From Hyphomicrobium sp. CS1BSMeth3 (GTDB lineage: Bacteria; Pseudomonadota; Alphaproteobacteria; Rhizobiales; Hyphomicrobiaceae): 64,000 nt of DNA. Every line of letters begins with the position of its first letter. Within the stretch, counting starts at the first letter, position 1. This document shows positions 18,052 to 27,847 of this stretch, piece after piece. Both the position numbers and the translations under genes were made by a program. The stretch covers positions 1,984,001 through 2,048,000 of the forward strand of contig NZ_FPEI01000006.1 of NCBI RefSeq assembly GCF_900117415.1. The letters are read 5' to 3'. The notes beneath the pieces were generated by a model. That model saw only the letters and a list, made by a program, of their open reading frames with translations. It was not told the DNA's origin and did not search any database.

Positions 18052-18827
18052 GAGCGGAACAGCCTCGTGTATTGCGTTTCGTGCGCGAGCGACGCGATGT
18101 CCGAGCGGTACACCGCCCCCCCGAGATCGTCCAATGTGGACCGCTCGGCTGAGGTTGCACAAGCTGCGAGGTCGGGGAGCAGTGCGGCTATCGTGCGCTG
18201 CGCGTCCGTCTGGCCGACGGCAGAAAGGCGGATGGCGGCGGATGTGAGGTTCGAGACGGCCGCGAGCCCGAAGGCATTGAGCGTCTCGGCAAGCGGCAGG
18301 CCATGCGCGGCCGTGGTAGCGCCGACCGCGACGGGGTAAGCCACATCGGGCGAAAGCGCGTGCGCGACGTCCTTCAAGCTGCCGTCACTCCAGGCCGCGC
18401 GGACCGTCTCCAGGAAAGCATTGCCTTGCGTGACCGTCTCGAGGTGGCGCTCGGCTGAGGGTTGCAAGGCCAGCGCCAAGGCATTGATCTCGGCGACGCG
18501 CAGCCAATCACCGCGCGCGGTCGCGCGCCAGGTCTCGGCGAGCAAGATCATGTCATTGCGGATTGCGCCGTGCGCGACGAGATCGCGCAGCCATTCCGTC
18601 AGTGTCGCGAGATCGCGCACCCAGCCGCGCTCGACCGCCCACTCGAGGCCGTGGCTGTAGGCGAACGCACCGACGGGAAATGCCGGCGAGAGCCACGCCA
18701 TGAGGCGCGGATCGAATCCTTTGGAAGTCACTGCGGCCAACTTTGCATCGGTGCAAGAGATCGTCTCGTCCGGCGAACTGCTGTCCGCCGTGGGCTGCGA
18801 AAGCGACGACTGCACGCGATCGGTCAC
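18048..18827 (-). CDS. ureF: Urease accessory protein UreF
   Basis: The 259-residue all-helical UreF activates UreG and docks on apo-urease with UreD. Typical text includes [38 protein letters not shown] and [16 protein letters not shown]. The first 35 or so residues are not conserved in the family, so a start at a later codon is possible. It sits 4 bp after ureE and overlaps ureG. Confidence 0.94.
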   Translation of the reverse strand: MTDRVQSSLSQPTADSSSPDETISCTDAKLAAVTSKGFDPRLMAWLSPAFPVGAFAYSHGLEWAVERGWVRDLATLTEWLRDLVAHGAIRNDMILLAETWRATARGDWLRVAEINALALALQPSAERHLETVTQGNAFLETVRAAWSDGSLKDVAHALSPDVAYPVAVGATTAAHGLPLAETLNAFGLAAVSNLTSAAIRLSAVGQTDAQRTIAALLPDLAACATSAERSTLDDLGGAVYRSDIASLAHETQYTRLFRS

Positions 18828-18831
18828 GACG

Positions 18832-19446
18832 TCATGGCTCGCGCTTATCGGGACGGAAGGTGCCTTGCACGACAGTGAGCTTCACATCGCGCTTCTGCGG
18901 GCGCTCGCTATCGCTGGCGTGATCATGGCTGTGCCCGTGATCGTGCGTGTGATCGTGGTGCCCGCCGCCGTGATGGTGATGATGGCCTGAGTGGAGCGGC
19001 CCCTTGCCGCCATAAGCGCCACCTTCGGGCTCGAAGGGCCGGCGCACGCGATGCACGTGCGCGCCGAGCTGCTCGACGAGTTCGGCCAGTACGTGGTCCG
19101 GCTGGATGTAGATGGCGCCGCGCGTGATCTCGGCGGGCGTGTGGCGATTGCCGAGGTGCCAGGCGATCGTCGCGAGCGCCAGCGCGTCGTGCGCGTGGAT
19201 CTCGAGCAGGTCCTCAGCCGCAGCTTTGACGAGCACGGCGCCACCTTCGACAGCGAGGCCATCGCCATCGGCGAGATAGGTCGCCTCGGGCAGATCGAGG
19301 AGCAGCTCGCGGCCACCGTCCGTCGTCAACAGCACGCGGCGCCGGTAGCGCGACTGGCGGTCGAGCGTGATGGTGTCGACGATGGGCCGGCCGGCCAGCT
19401 TGTCGGCCTTCAAAGCCGCAGACGCGCGGAGGCTGTCCGTCATCAC
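18832..19446 (-). CDS. ureE: Urease nickel metallochaperone UreE
   Basis: This 204-residue protein has an N-terminal peptide-binding domain (TITLDRQSRYRRRVLL) and a metal-binding domain (AWHLGNRHTPAEI; LGAHVHRVRRPFEPEGGAYG). After residue 150 comes a long His-rich tail (HSGHHHHHGGGHHDHTHDHG and more) able to store several nickel ions. Two adjacent ATGs at 19446 and 19443 could both start the protein. It lies 9 bp after ureC. Confidence 0.95.
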   Translation of the reverse strand: MMTDSLRASAALKADKLAGRPIVDTITLDRQSRYRRRVLLTTDGGRELLLDLPEATYLADGDGLAVEGGAVLVKAAAEDLLEIHAHDALALATIAWHLGNRHTPAEITRGAIYIQPDHVLAELVEQLGAHVHRVRRPFEPEGGAYGGKGPLHSGHHHHHGGGHHDHTHDHGHSHDHASDSERPQKRDVKLTVVQGTFRPDKREP

Positions 19447-19455
19447 TCCGATGCC

Positions 19456-21171
19456 TTAGAAGAGGAAATATCGCTGCGCCATTGGTAGCACTTTTGCCGG
19501 CTCGCAGACCAGCAGCTCGCCATCGGCGCGGACCTCGTAGGTCTCCGCATCGATGGTGATATCCGGCGTGGCGTCGTTGTGGATCATGCTCTTCTTGGAG
19601 ATGCCACCGCGCACGTTCTTCACCGCAACCACGTCCTTGGCGAGCCCAAGCCGCTTGCCCACATCCTTCTGAACGGCGGCCGCTGAGGCGAAGATGAGCG
19701 ACGAGCGCGTGCGCGCGCCGCCGAAAGCACCGAACATGGGGCGATAGTGCACGGGCTGCGGCGTCGGGATCGAGGCGTTGGGATCGCCCATGGGCGCCGC
19801 CGCGATGACACCGCCCTTGATGACGAAGTCGGGCTTCACGCCGAAGAAGGCCGGCGACCAGATCACAAGATCCGCAAGCTTGCCGGGCTCGACCGAGCCG
19901 ATGTAGTCCGAGACGCCGTGCGCGATCGCGGGGTTGATCGTGTACTTGGCGACATAGCGCTTGGCGCGGAAATTGTCGTTGCCTTTGCCCTGGTCCTCGG
20001 GCAGCGCGCCGCGCTGCAGCTTCATTTTGTGCGCCGTCTGCCAGGTGCGGATGATGACCTCGCCGATGCGGCCCATGGCCTGACTGTCGGAGGACATCAT
20101 GGAGAGCGCGCCGAGATCATGCAGGATGTCCTCGGCTGCGATCGTCTCCTTGCGAATGCGGCTCTCAGCGAATGCGAGATCCTCCGGGATGGACGGCGAG
20201 AGATGGTGGCACACCATGAGCATGTCGAGGTGCTCATCGAGCGTGTTCACGGTGAAGGGTCGCGTCGGATTGGTCGATGAGGGGAGCACGTTCTTGAGAC
20301 CGGCGACCTTCATGATGTCGGGCGCATGGCCACCGCCGGCACCTTCCGTGTGGAAGGCATGGATCGTGCGGCCCTTGAAAGCCGCGATCGTGTCCTCGAC
20401 GTAGCCGGATTCGTTCAGCGTGTCGGTGTGGATCATGACTTGTATGTCGTGATCGTCCGCGACGGAGAGCGCGCAATCGATGGCCGCAGGCGTCGTGCCC
20501 CAATCCTCGTGCAGCTTGAGCGCGCAGGCGCCGACCTTGATCATCTCCTCCAGCGCGCCGGGCAAGGAGGCATTGCCCTTGCCGGCAAAACCGAGGTTCA
20601 TCGGGAAGGCATCGGACGCGCGCAGCATCATCTCGATGTGCCACGGCCCGGGCGTGCAGGTCGTCGCCAGCGTGCCGTGCGCGGGCCCTGTGCCGCCGCC
20701 GAGCATAGAGGTGAGGCCCGACATGAGCGCATCCTCGATCTGCTGCGGGCAGATGAAGTGAATGTGCGTGTCGAAACCGCCAGCCGTCAGGATCTTGCCC
20801 TCGCCCGCAATGATCTCGGTGCCCGGGCCGATGATGATGTCGACGCCCGGCTGGATGTCGGGATTGCCGGCCTTGCCGATCTTGAGGATGCGGCCGCCTT
20901 TGATCGCGACATCCGCTTTGACGATCCCCCAGTGGTCGAGGATCAACGCGTTCGTGATGACGGTGTCTGCGGCGCCGGCGGCGTTCGTCACCTGCGACTG
21001 GCCCATGCCGTCGCGGATGACCTTGCCGCCACCGAACTTCACCTCGTCGCCGTAGGTCGTGAAATCCTTCTCAACCTCGATGATCAGGTCCGTATCGGCG
21101 AGGCGCACCTTGTCGCCGGTCGTCGGGCCGAACATCTGCGCGTAGGCGGCACGGGACATCCTGGCGGGCAT
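19456..21171 (-). CDS. ureC: Urease alpha (catalytic) subunit
   Basis: The 571-residue catalytic subunit hydrolyses urea to ammonia and carbamate. Visible active-site pieces are [14 protein letters not shown] (Ni-binding HxH), [13 protein letters not shown] with the Lys that is carbamylated to bridge the nickels, [16 protein letters not shown] and [35 protein letters not shown] is the mobile flap with its catalytic His. Length matches the family. An alternative ATG four codons in is possible. The gene follows ureB by 50 bp. Confidence 0.97.
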   Translation of the reverse strand: MPARMSRAAYAQMFGPTTGDKVRLADTDLIIEVEKDFTTYGDEVKFGGGKVIRDGMGQSQVTNAAGAADTVITNALILDHWGIVKADVAIKGGRILKIGKAGNPDIQPGVDIIIGPGTEIIAGEGKILTAGGFDTHIHFICPQQIEDALMSGLTSMLGGGTGPAHGTLATTCTPGPWHIEMMLRASDAFPMNLGFAGKGNASLPGALEEMIKVGACALKLHEDWGTTPAAIDCALSVADDHDIQVMIHTDTLNESGYVEDTIAAFKGRTIHAFHTEGAGGGHAPDIMKVAGLKNVLPSSTNPTRPFTVNTLDEHLDMLMVCHHLSPSIPEDLAFAESRIRKETIAAEDILHDLGALSMMSSDSQAMGRIGEVIIRTWQTAHKMKLQRGALPEDQGKGNDNFRAKRYVAKYTINPAIAHGVSDYIGSVEPGKLADLVIWSPAFFGVKPDFVIKGGVIAAAPMGDPNASIPTPQPVHYRPMFGAFGGARTRSSLIFASAAAVQKDVGKRLGLAKDVVAVKNVRGGISKKSMIHNDATPDITIDAETYEVRADGELLVCEPAKVLPMAQRYFLF

Positions 21172-21221
21172 CGGCAGTACCTTTTGATTGAACGTGCGAT
21201 CGGACTGGTCTCGCGCGGCCT

Positions 21222-21533
21222 TTATGGGTCGAGCTTGCCCATGACCTCCTGGCGAAAGCCATAGACGACGCGCGCCCCTGACAGGGGGATCAAGCGCACG
21301 TCGCGCGTCTGGCCGGGCTCGAAGCGAACGGCGGTCCCGGCCGGGATGTCGAGGCGTGTGCCGCGCGCAGCTTCGCGATCGAAGCTCAGCGCCGGATTGG
21401 CCTCGAAGAAGTGATAGTGGCTGCCAACCTGGATGGGCCGCGCACCGGTATTCGACACCGCAAGCGTCTTGACGGGCCGGCCGGCGTTCAGCTCGATCTC
21501 GCCATCGGGTGTGAAGATCTCACCTGGGATCAT
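21222..21533 (-). CDS. ureB: Urease beta subunit
   Basis: This is a 103-residue structural subunit of the urease (alpha-beta-gamma) trimer. It opens [19 protein letters not shown] and contains [20 protein letters not shown] and [19 protein letters not shown], all diagnostic of UreB. It stands alone and is not fused to UreA. It lies 10 bp after the ureJ gene. Confidence 0.96.
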   Translation of the reverse strand: MIPGEIFTPDGEIELNAGRPVKTLAVSNTGARPIQVGSHYHFFEANPALSFDREAARGTRLDIPAGTAVRFEPGQTRDVRLIPLSGARVVYGFRQEVMGKLDP

Positions 21534-21543
21534 GTGGCACCTT

Positions 21544-22131
21544 TCAGCGAACCATCAGGACAACGCCGAGCACAGCCGTTGCGGCGCCGATCGCTTGTGC
21601 GGGCCGGCGGGTCGCGAGGCGCGCAATGGCAAGGCCGATCGCAATGCCCGCCACATGCAGGAGCGCCGTCGAGGTCGCAAATCCGGCGGCATAGCCGTAC
21701 CAACCGGTCGCGGGCGCCTCGGCGCCATGCGCGTGGCCATGGAAGAGCGCGAACGCACCGACGAGGATGGCCCCCATCGCAACGGGCGCTTGCAGACCGA
21801 GGGCGACGGCAAGACCGAGCACGACAACCGAGAGCGCAATGGCCGGCTCGACGGCCGGGAGCGCGATGCCCGCATGGCCAATGAACCCGCCGACCAGCAT
21901 CATGAGCACGAAGGCGACCGGCCAGACCCAGATGCGCTTGCCGCCCGCGAGCGCCGCCCAGATGCCGACCGCCACCATGGCAGCGAGATGATCGAGGCCA
22001 CCGAGCGGATGAAGTGCGCCGTCAATGAGCGAGAAGCCTGTCTCGAGGCCGGTATGCGCTAAAGCAGGGCCGGCCACCGCGAACGGAGCGCAGGCAGCAA
22101 GAACAATCGGAACAAGGCGTGCGAATTTCAT
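21544..22131 (-). CDS. ureJ: HupE/UreJ-family nickel permease
   Basis: This 195-residue membrane protein has an N-terminal signal or TM segment and about six further hydrophobic segments. [33 protein letters not shown] holds the HPxxGxDH nickel motif of the family (HPLGGLDH), and [12 protein letters not shown] is a second conserved His cluster. It probably imports nickel for urease. The gene is placed between ureA and ureB, an order found in several rhizobial urease operons. Confidence 0.93.
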   Translation of the reverse strand: MKFARLVPIVLAACAPFAVAGPALAHTGLETGFSLIDGALHPLGGLDHLAAMVAVGIWAALAGGKRIWVWPVAFVLMMLVGGFIGHAGIALPAVEPAIALSVVVLGLAVALGLQAPVAMGAILVGAFALFHGHAHGAEAPATGWYGYAAGFATSTALLHVAGIAIGLAIARLATRRPAQAIGAATAVLGVVLMVR

Positions 22132-22159
22132 TGATCGGAGGTTCCCCTGGGCTGCCGGT

Positions 22160-22462
22160 CTATCGAATGGGATTGTGGACGGTGACGAGTTTGGTGCCGT
22201 CCGGGAAGGTGGCTTCGACCTGCACGTCGTGAATCATCTCCGCGATCCCTTCCATGACCTGATCGCGACGCAGCACCTTGGCGCCGGCTTCCATCAGCTC
22301 CGAGACGCTGCGGCCGTCGCGCGCGCCCTCGACGACGAAATCGGTGATGAGGGCGATCGCTTCCGGGTGGTTGAGCTTCACGCCCCGCTCGAGACGGCGG
22401 CGCGCGACATTGGCTGCCATGGCGATCAGCAGCTTGTCCTTCTCGCGCGGTGTCAGGTTCAT
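22160..22462 (-). CDS. ureA: Urease gamma subunit
   Basis: This is a 100-residue structural subunit with the family pattern [40 protein letters not shown] and a C-terminal [15 protein letters not shown]. It assembles with UreB and UreC. It begins 31 bp after ureD and is followed by ureJ. Confidence 0.97.
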   Translation of the reverse strand: MNLTPREKDKLLIAMAANVARRRLERGVKLNHPEAIALITDFVVEGARDGRSVSELMEAGAKVLRRDQVMEGIAEMIHDVQVEATFPDGTKLVTVHNPIR

Positions 22463-22493
22463 GCGATCGGCGCCCCCTTCCTCGTGAGGTTGC

Positions 22494-23342
22494 TCACGTC
22501 ATCCAGACACGCGGCATGGCGCGGCCCGAGAGCACCTCAGTTACACTGATGATGTCACGTCGCACGTCCTCAGGCGTGCCTAGAAATCGGGCAGTCAGCA
22601 AGCCGTTCCATGCGCTCGCGCCGCACTGGGAGCGCGCGGCCGCAAGCGCCGCGCGAACTGGCGCGAGCCGATCCTCTATTTCCGGCGCAAGGGCAACGAC
22701 GAGTCCTGTGCTGCGCGCGCCCGCAGCGACCGCGGACCGGGCCAGCAGCTCAGCAATCGGCCCCTCGAGCCGGACGGATTCGGCGAAGACAAGGGCGCCG
22801 CCGCACCGTATTCGCCAGTCATCGCGCAACTCGCCGACCCCAGGCACCTCGCCATGCGCGACGCGACCAAAGACGACCATCTCGGCCATGAGCAGCCGCG
22901 CGTCCGCCGCCATATCGATCTCGAAGCGCCGGTGGAGGCGCGCGCTCGAATATAGGATCGTCTCCTGCGGCAACCAATCGAGGCGGGCGGCGGGCCCGAG
23001 GCTCAGGCTGACATCGATTTTGGCAGGTGGCCCCATGGATCTATAGATGCGCTCGGCTGTCGGCGATGACTGCACGGCATCCGCGCCCGCGCCCACGTCG
23101 AGCGCAATCTCCAGGCTATCGCCCCCTGCGACCCCTCCACCGGTATTGATCTGGCTCGCCTCGATGTGCGCCGCGTGCGTTGTCGGAAAGCGCAGGCGAT
23201 AGCCGCCGTACTCCGTCAGCGTGTCGATACGCGTTGCGCCATCCGCAAAAACATAGCGCGCCTTGAGGCCACCGGTCGCACGGATGGGCTCGAGCGCGCG
23301 GGCGGTCGCGCGGCGGTCCGTTGCCGGCAGATCATGCGCCAA
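22494..23342 (-). CDS. ureD: Urease accessory protein UreD
   Basis: This 282-residue scaffold (called UreH in some genomes) recruits UreF and UreG to apo-urease. Typical pieces are [32 protein letters not shown] and [12 protein letters not shown], then [20 protein letters not shown]. It is the first gene of the operon. A gap of 134 bp separates it from the upstream DsbA-like gene on the same strand, so its promoter probably lies there, although read-through from the upstream operon is possible. Confidence 0.94.
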   Translation of the reverse strand: MAHDLPATDRRATARALEPIRATGGLKARYVFADGATRIDTLTEYGGYRLRFPTTHAAHIEASQINTGGGVAGGDSLEIALDVGAGADAVQSSPTAERIYRSMGPPAKIDVSLSLGPAARLDWLPQETILYSSARLHRRFEIDMAADARLLMAEMVVFGRVAHGEVPGVGELRDDWRIRCGGALVFAESVRLEGPIAELLARSAVAAGARSTGLVVALAPEIEDRLAPVRAALAAARSQCGASAWNGLLTARFLGTPEDVRRDIISVTEVLSGRAMPRVWMT

Positions 23343-23476
23343 ATTTGAACGCTCCGGTCCGACTTTCGAGATTCACTGTTCGAGGCACCCGATATGCGCT
23401 CATAGAGTTCACTGAACGCGAGGAAAAAGCAAATCGCCTGCGGCTTCGGCGAAGTCAGGTGCCAGAGGTGCGCTGC

Positions 23477-24100
23477 CTATCCGGCGCGCAGCTTCTCAAT
23501 GATGTGGGGAATGTGCTCGCGACCCCAGTAGAGATCGCCGTCCTCGAGCAGGAAGCTCGTGACGCCGAAGACACCCGCAGCCTCGGCTTCGGTCTGAACC
23601 TGAGCAAGGAGCCTACGGCCTTCGCCCTCGGCATAAGCAGGAAAGTCCGAAGCATCGGCGCCGCATTCGGCGAGCAGTGCTGCCAGCACGGACACGTTTT
23701 CGATGTCGAGCTCGCGCTTCCAGAAGCGCTCGAACACGCGATCGTGGTAGCAGCGGAACAGGCCGCGCTCCTTGGCGTAGAGCATCCCGATATTGGCGAG
23801 CGAGGAGTCCCAGATCTTCTGCGTGCCGCGGATGGTCAATCCACGCCGGTTCGCCTCGCGGCGGCAGTCCATGTAGCTGTATTTCACGCGCCGCCACTGA
23901 TGCGCATTGCGGCTTTCCTCGGCGACGCCTCCACCCGCATCGAGCTTGGCGCTGCCGAGATAAGCCGGGATGTCGAGCGTGTAAGGGAGCCAGTCAACGT
24001 GGACGCCAGTCTCGCGCTCGAGATCATAGACGAGATCCTTCGCGAGATAGGCATAAGGGCTCTTGTAGTCCGAGTAGACTTTGATGGTCTGTTGGCTCAT
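23477..24100 (-). CDS. DsbA-family protein, HCCA-isomerase/kappa-GST-like
   Basis: This 207-residue thioredoxin-fold protein opens TIKVYSDYKSPYAYLAKDLV. The CxxC of true DsbA is replaced by the KSPY motif typical of 2-hydroxychromene-2-carboxylate isomerase and kappa-class GST, where a Ser activates glutathione. The close is GVFGVTSFLLEDGDLYWGREH, another family hallmark. No signal peptide is seen, so it is cytoplasmic. It overlaps the end of the CoA-ligase gene by ATGA and is the last gene of the Liv-type operon, so it may isomerise or reduce a pathway intermediate. The substrate is unknown. Confidence 0.85.
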   Translation of the reverse strand: MSQQTIKVYSDYKSPYAYLAKDLVYDLERETGVHVDWLPYTLDIPAYLGSAKLDAGGGVAEESRNAHQWRRVKYSYMDCRREANRRGLTIRGTQKIWDSSLANIGMLYAKERGLFRCYHDRVFERFWKRELDIENVSVLAALLAECGADASDFPAYAEGEGRRLLAQVQTEAEAAGVFGVTSFLLEDGDLYWGREHIPHIIEKLRAG

Positions 24101-25689
24101 GTCGTGCGCCTTCCACTCGCTGCACGCTCGAAGACCTCGCCCTGGCCCTCGCCGGCGCGCAGCAGGTACTTCTGGATTTTCTGGCTTGGCGTCTTGGGCA
24201 TCTCGCGCCGAAACTCGATATAGCGCGGCACCCAGAAGCGCGGCATGTGCTCATCGCAGAAAGCCCAGAGCTCGTCCGCCGTCGCCTGCGCCCCCTCGCG
24301 GAGAACGACGACCGCCTGGACCTCGTCCTCGCCGAGTTCGGAGGGCGCCGCGATGACGGCGCATTCGAGGATAGCCGGGTGGCGATTGAGTGTCGCCTCG
24401 ACCTCCGATGACGAGATGTTCTCGCCGCGGCGGCGGATTGAATCCTTCTTGCGATCGACGAAGTAGTAGTAGCCGTCGGCGTCCGCGCGCGCGTTGTCGC
24501 CCGTGTGGAACCAGAAGTTCCGGTAGGCTTCGAGGGTCGCCTCGGGACTGTTGTAGTAGGCCGAGAGCATGGCATAGGGCCGCCTGGGGCGAACCAGGAT
24601 CTCGCCCACCTCGCCGACGGGCACTGGCTCATCGCGCGCGTTGGCGATCATGACGTCGAACGTCGCCGTGTTCGGCTTGCCGCAGGAGTCCTTGCGGCGC
24701 TCACCGCCCGGTGGCGTCACCGTGACGATGCCTGTTTCAGTGGCGCCGTACACCTCGACGATCTTGCAGTTGAAGCGGCGCTCGAACTCGTCATTGACCT
24801 TGGCGAAATAGAAGCGGCGCGCCGGCTGGTCGGCATCATCGGGACGCGGCGGCTGCTTCAGCAGGATCGGCACCATGGAGAAAATGCCGTGCGCGACGTC
24901 AGCCTTGTACTTGCGCACGTCGTCCCAGAAGCCCGAGGCCGAGAAGCGCGGCACGATGGCAATGCGTCCGCTGTTGATGATCGCGGGGACGACGCCGAGC
25001 CAGGAAGCCACGGCGTGGAACAGCGGCATGCAGGTGTAGATCGACTGGCCCGCAGCGTAGTCGGTCGACATGATCCAGTCGCGCGCGAAGGTAATGACAT
25101 GCGCGTGGCTTGCGAGCACACCTTTCGACGGCCCGGTGGTGCCGGACGTAAAGCTGATCGCGAGCGGATCCGAAGGTGCGATCTCGATACCGGGATCGCG
25201 ATCGGGTGCACTCATGACATCGGCGAGCGTCGAGATCGCCACGCCAGTTCCGAGCGAGCGCGGCGCGCCGGGTATCGGCGCCGTGAGAATGACGTGACGG
25301 AGCCGCGGCAGATCCGTAGCAACAGCCTCCAGCCGCTCGAGGAACGCCGGATCGATGACGATATGCGACACGTCCGCCTTGCCGAGCTGATAGCGGAGGA
25401 TGTCGCCCTTGTAGTCGGTATTGATCGGGACATAGACCGCGCCCGTGCGCGCGGCCCCGAGCCAGGCATCGATGAAGCCTGGGCCATTCATGGCCATGAT
25501 CGCGATCTTGCTGTCCTTGGCGGCGCCGAGCGACACAAGACCATTGGCGGTGCGGTTGGCGCGCGCATCGGCCTCGGTGTAGGTCTGCGTGCCGTCCGGG
25601 AACTCAAGGAACGTGCGCGCGCCGTGACGCTCTGCGGCGGCGCGCAACAGCCCTCCGAGGGTAAAGGCCTCGCACTTGACGTCGGACAT
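24097..25689 (-). CDS. Acyl-CoA synthetase (AMP-forming, CaiC-like)
   Basis: The 530-residue ANL-superfamily ligase activates a carboxylic acid to its CoA thioester via an acyl-AMP. Motifs are FTSGTTGPSKGV (phosphate loop), VYGATETGI (A5), FHTGDNARADADGYYYFVDR (A7-A8) and PKTPSQKIQKYLLR with the C-terminal catalytic Lys. The closest style is the crotonobetaine/carnitine-CoA ligase group, but the acid substrate is not deducible. It lies 30 bp after the MmgE/PrpD gene and overlaps the DsbA-like gene. Confidence 0.9.
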   Translation of the reverse strand: MSDVKCEAFTLGGLLRAAAERHGARTFLEFPDGTQTYTEADARANRTANGLVSLGAAKDSKIAIMAMNGPGFIDAWLGAARTGAVYVPINTDYKGDILRYQLGKADVSHIVIDPAFLERLEAVATDLPRLRHVILTAPIPGAPRSLGTGVAISTLADVMSAPDRDPGIEIAPSDPLAISFTSGTTGPSKGVLASHAHVITFARDWIMSTDYAAGQSIYTCMPLFHAVASWLGVVPAIINSGRIAIVPRFSASGFWDDVRKYKADVAHGIFSMVPILLKQPPRPDDADQPARRFYFAKVNDEFERRFNCKIVEVYGATETGIVTVTPPGGERRKDSCGKPNTATFDVMIANARDEPVPVGEVGEILVRPRRPYAMLSAYYNSPEATLEAYRNFWFHTGDNARADADGYYYFVDRKKDSIRRRGENISSSEVEATLNRHPAILECAVIAAPSELGEDEVQAVVVLREGAQATADELWAFCDEHMPRFWVPRYIEFRREMPKTPSQKIQKYLLRAGEGQGEVFERAASGRRTT

Positions 25690-25719
25690 TCCACGTAACT
25701 CCTGAGCGGCCGCTGCGCC

Positions 25720-27081
25720 TCAGGCGGCCTTGCGCCGCGGCTCGAGCAGACGGAAGGCGCCGAGCACATCCTCGATCGTGCCATCGGGCAGGCGATCGAC
25801 GAACCGCTCCAGCATATCGAAAGCCTGCGATGGTACGCCCTGCTCGACACCGATCCGGCGCACGAGGCTCGAAACGCCGGCCCGATCGTAGTTGTAGTCT
25901 TCGGTCGTCATGCGCTGGTCGCGCACGAGGCGGCGGCCGTCCTCGGTCTCGACCTCGATGATGGCACTCAGGATCGGCACGCCCGCATCGGCAACGAGGG
26001 CGATACGCCCGACGAGGCCGTTCACGGCCGGATCGTCGTACGTCGTCATGCGCTTCATGTCCGGGATGCCGTGCAGCAGCGTCGAAGCAATGCAGAAGGG
26101 GATGCTCATCAGCGTGCCGGAGATGGTGCTGAAGGGGCCGGCAGCATCCATGCCCGCATAGCCGCACTCGTAGGGGTTCATGCGCACTTTGACGGACTCG
26201 ATCTTGGCGGCGCCGAGCTCCTTGCGCAGCTCCAGCGCGCCCATCACGGGCGTCTGGTTGAAGGCGCAGACCGGGAAGGGCTTGAAGGTCACGCGATGGA
26301 TGAACCACTCCTTGCCGAGCGATCCCGCGAGCGCAGCGACATCCGGCTCCGTGCGGCCGAACGCACGCACGAGACCGGCCTTGCCTTCGAGTGCGTGAGG
26401 CGCCGAGACCGAGCCGGCACGCGCCAGCTCCGCAGCGGCGAGACCGTTCCGCCCGATGAGGCCCGGCTGGTAGCGCCATTCGTCCGTGCCGTCGACGAAG
26501 GACTGCAACACGCCACCCGTGAAGGACACGGCATTGCCGAGGGCTGCCGCCGTGCGCTCGGCATCGAGGCGCAGGAGGCGGCTCGTGGCCGCCGCGGCCG
26601 CGACGACACCGTATGTGGCTGTCGAGCGGAAACCGCCGGGCGTCGTGTTGATGGCAAAGGCCTTCTCGAGGAGGCCACCGGCTTCGTAGCCGGCGACGAG
26701 CGCGGGGATCATCTCGGAGAGCGAGGCGCGGCGCGTCTCGATCATCGCAGTGAGCAGCGGCACGAGAATGGTGCCGAAATGCGCGGCGCCCGAAGAATCC
26801 TCCTGGGCACGGCCGTGGAACAGCGCAGCATTGGCGAGGCAGGCGCCGCCGACTGTCGTGCGACGTCCATCCGCGAGCATGGTCGCGCCGTTCGGCACCT
26901 CACCATCGAGGGCCAGAGCTGCCGTGCGCGCGACGGGTGCATAGGGCGTATCGTGGCAGTCGAGGCCCATGCCATAGGCATTGAGCAGACAGGCCCGCGC
27001 CTTTTCGACCACCTCGGGCGGCATGGTCTTGGCGTCGAGCGCAGACGTGAAGCGGGCAATATGCGTGGCCAGCGTCGTCAT
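25720..27081 (-). CDS. MmgE/PrpD family protein
   Basis: The 453-residue protein has the MmgE/PrpD fold: an N-terminal all-helical domain (VVEKARACLLNAYGMGLDCH; HGRAQEDSSGAAHFGTI) and a C-terminal alpha/beta domain from about residue 270. Family members include 2-methylcitrate dehydratase, cis-aconitate decarboxylase and iminodisuccinate epimerase, all acting on small polycarboxylates. No other methylcitrate-cycle gene is near, so PrpD itself is unlikely. GAGGAGGATGCC precedes the ATG. In this operon it may act on the compound imported by the Liv-type transporter. Confidence 0.88.
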   Translation of the reverse strand: MTTLATHIARFTSALDAKTMPPEVVEKARACLLNAYGMGLDCHDTPYAPVARTAALALDGEVPNGATMLADGRRTTVGGACLANAALFHGRAQEDSSGAAHFGTILVPLLTAMIETRRASLSEMIPALVAGYEAGGLLEKAFAINTTPGGFRSTATYGVVAAAAATSRLLRLDAERTAAALGNAVSFTGGVLQSFVDGTDEWRYQPGLIGRNGLAAAELARAGSVSAPHALEGKAGLVRAFGRTEPDVAALAGSLGKEWFIHRVTFKPFPVCAFNQTPVMGALELRKELGAAKIESVKVRMNPYECGYAGMDAAGPFSTISGTLMSIPFCIASTLLHGIPDMKRMTTYDDPAVNGLVGRIALVADAGVPILSAIIEVETEDGRRLVRDQRMTTEDYNYDRAGVSSLVRRIGVEQGVPSQAFDMLERFVDRLPDGTIEDVLGAFRLLEPRRKAA

Positions 27082-27130
27082 GGCATCCTCCTCGCTGGTG
27101 GGCTCTCTTTCGGGCCCTGGCGCCGCGCCG

Positions 27131-27847
27131 TCACATGGCGAGATAGCGCCGCCGGACCTCCTCGTTGGCCTTGAGGCCGGAAATGGTATCGCGATAGACG
27201 ATCGCGCCTTTGTCGATCACCACCGCATCATCCGCGACGCCGAGGCAGAAGTGCATATTCTGCTCGGCAATCAGCGTCGTCGCGCCCGTCTTGCGCAGCG
27301 TCTTCAGCAGCTCGCCAATACGCGCGACGACGATGGGCGCAAGCCCCTCGCTCGGCTCGTCGAGCAGCAGCACGACCGGATTACCCATCAGCGTGCGCGC
27401 AATGGCAAGCATCTGCTGCTCGCCGCCAGAGAGCCGACCGCCCATACGATAACGCAGCGGCTCTAGTAGGGGGAAAACTTCGAATACGCGCTTCAATGAC
27501 CACTCGTCCTGGCCATTGGGGCCCTTCTTGGCGCCGATCTCGAGGTTTTCCTCGACAGTATGCTCGGGGAAGATCTGGCGATCCTCGGGTACGAAGCCGA
27601 TACCAGTGCGCGCGATGACATGGGGCGGGCGACCGGCCACATTCGTGCCGGCAACCTCGACCGTGCCGCGACGCGGTGGCGCGACGCCGGCAATGGCCTT
27701 CATAGTCGCGCTCTTGCCGGCGCCATTGCGGCCGAGGAGCGCGAGCGTCTGCCCTTGCTTCAGCTCCAGCCCGACATCGAAGAGGATCTGGCTCTTGCCG
27801 TAAAAGACATCGAGACCTGCGACGCGGACGATCGGCGACGTACTCAT
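27131..27847 (-). CDS. livF: Branched-chain/aromatic-type ABC transporter ATPase (LivF)
   Basis: This 238-residue ABC ATPase has Walker A LLGRNGAGKSATMKAI, signature LSGGEQQMLAIARTL and Walker B VLLLDEPSEGLAP. IGFVPEDRQIFPEHTVEENL is a LivF hallmark. The ATG at 27845-27847 overlaps the livG stop by ATGA; the longer open frame extends into livG. It energises the high-affinity importer together with LivG. Confidence 0.93.
   Translation of the reverse strand: MSTSPIVRVAGLDVFYGKSQILFDVGLELKQGQTLALLGRNGAGKSATMKAIAGVAPPRRGTVEVAGTNVAGRPPHVIARTGIGFVPEDRQIFPEHTVEENLEIGAKKGPNGQDEWSLKRVFEVFPLLEPLRYRMGGRLSGGEQQMLAIARTLMGNPVVLLLDEPSEGLAPIVVARIGELLKTLRKTGATTLIAEQNMHFCLGVADDAVVIDKGAIVYRDTISGLKANEEVRRRYLAM

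Noticed and set aside
17428-18162. Longer UreG start at 18162
   Set aside because: The extra 37 residues lie inside ureF and do not resemble UreG; the ATG overlapping the ureF stop gives the family length.
25720-27081. 2-methylcitrate dehydratase (PrpD) of propionate metabolism
   Set aside because: No prpB, prpC or acnD is nearby and the operon context is a Liv importer and CoA ligase, so only the family name is safe.
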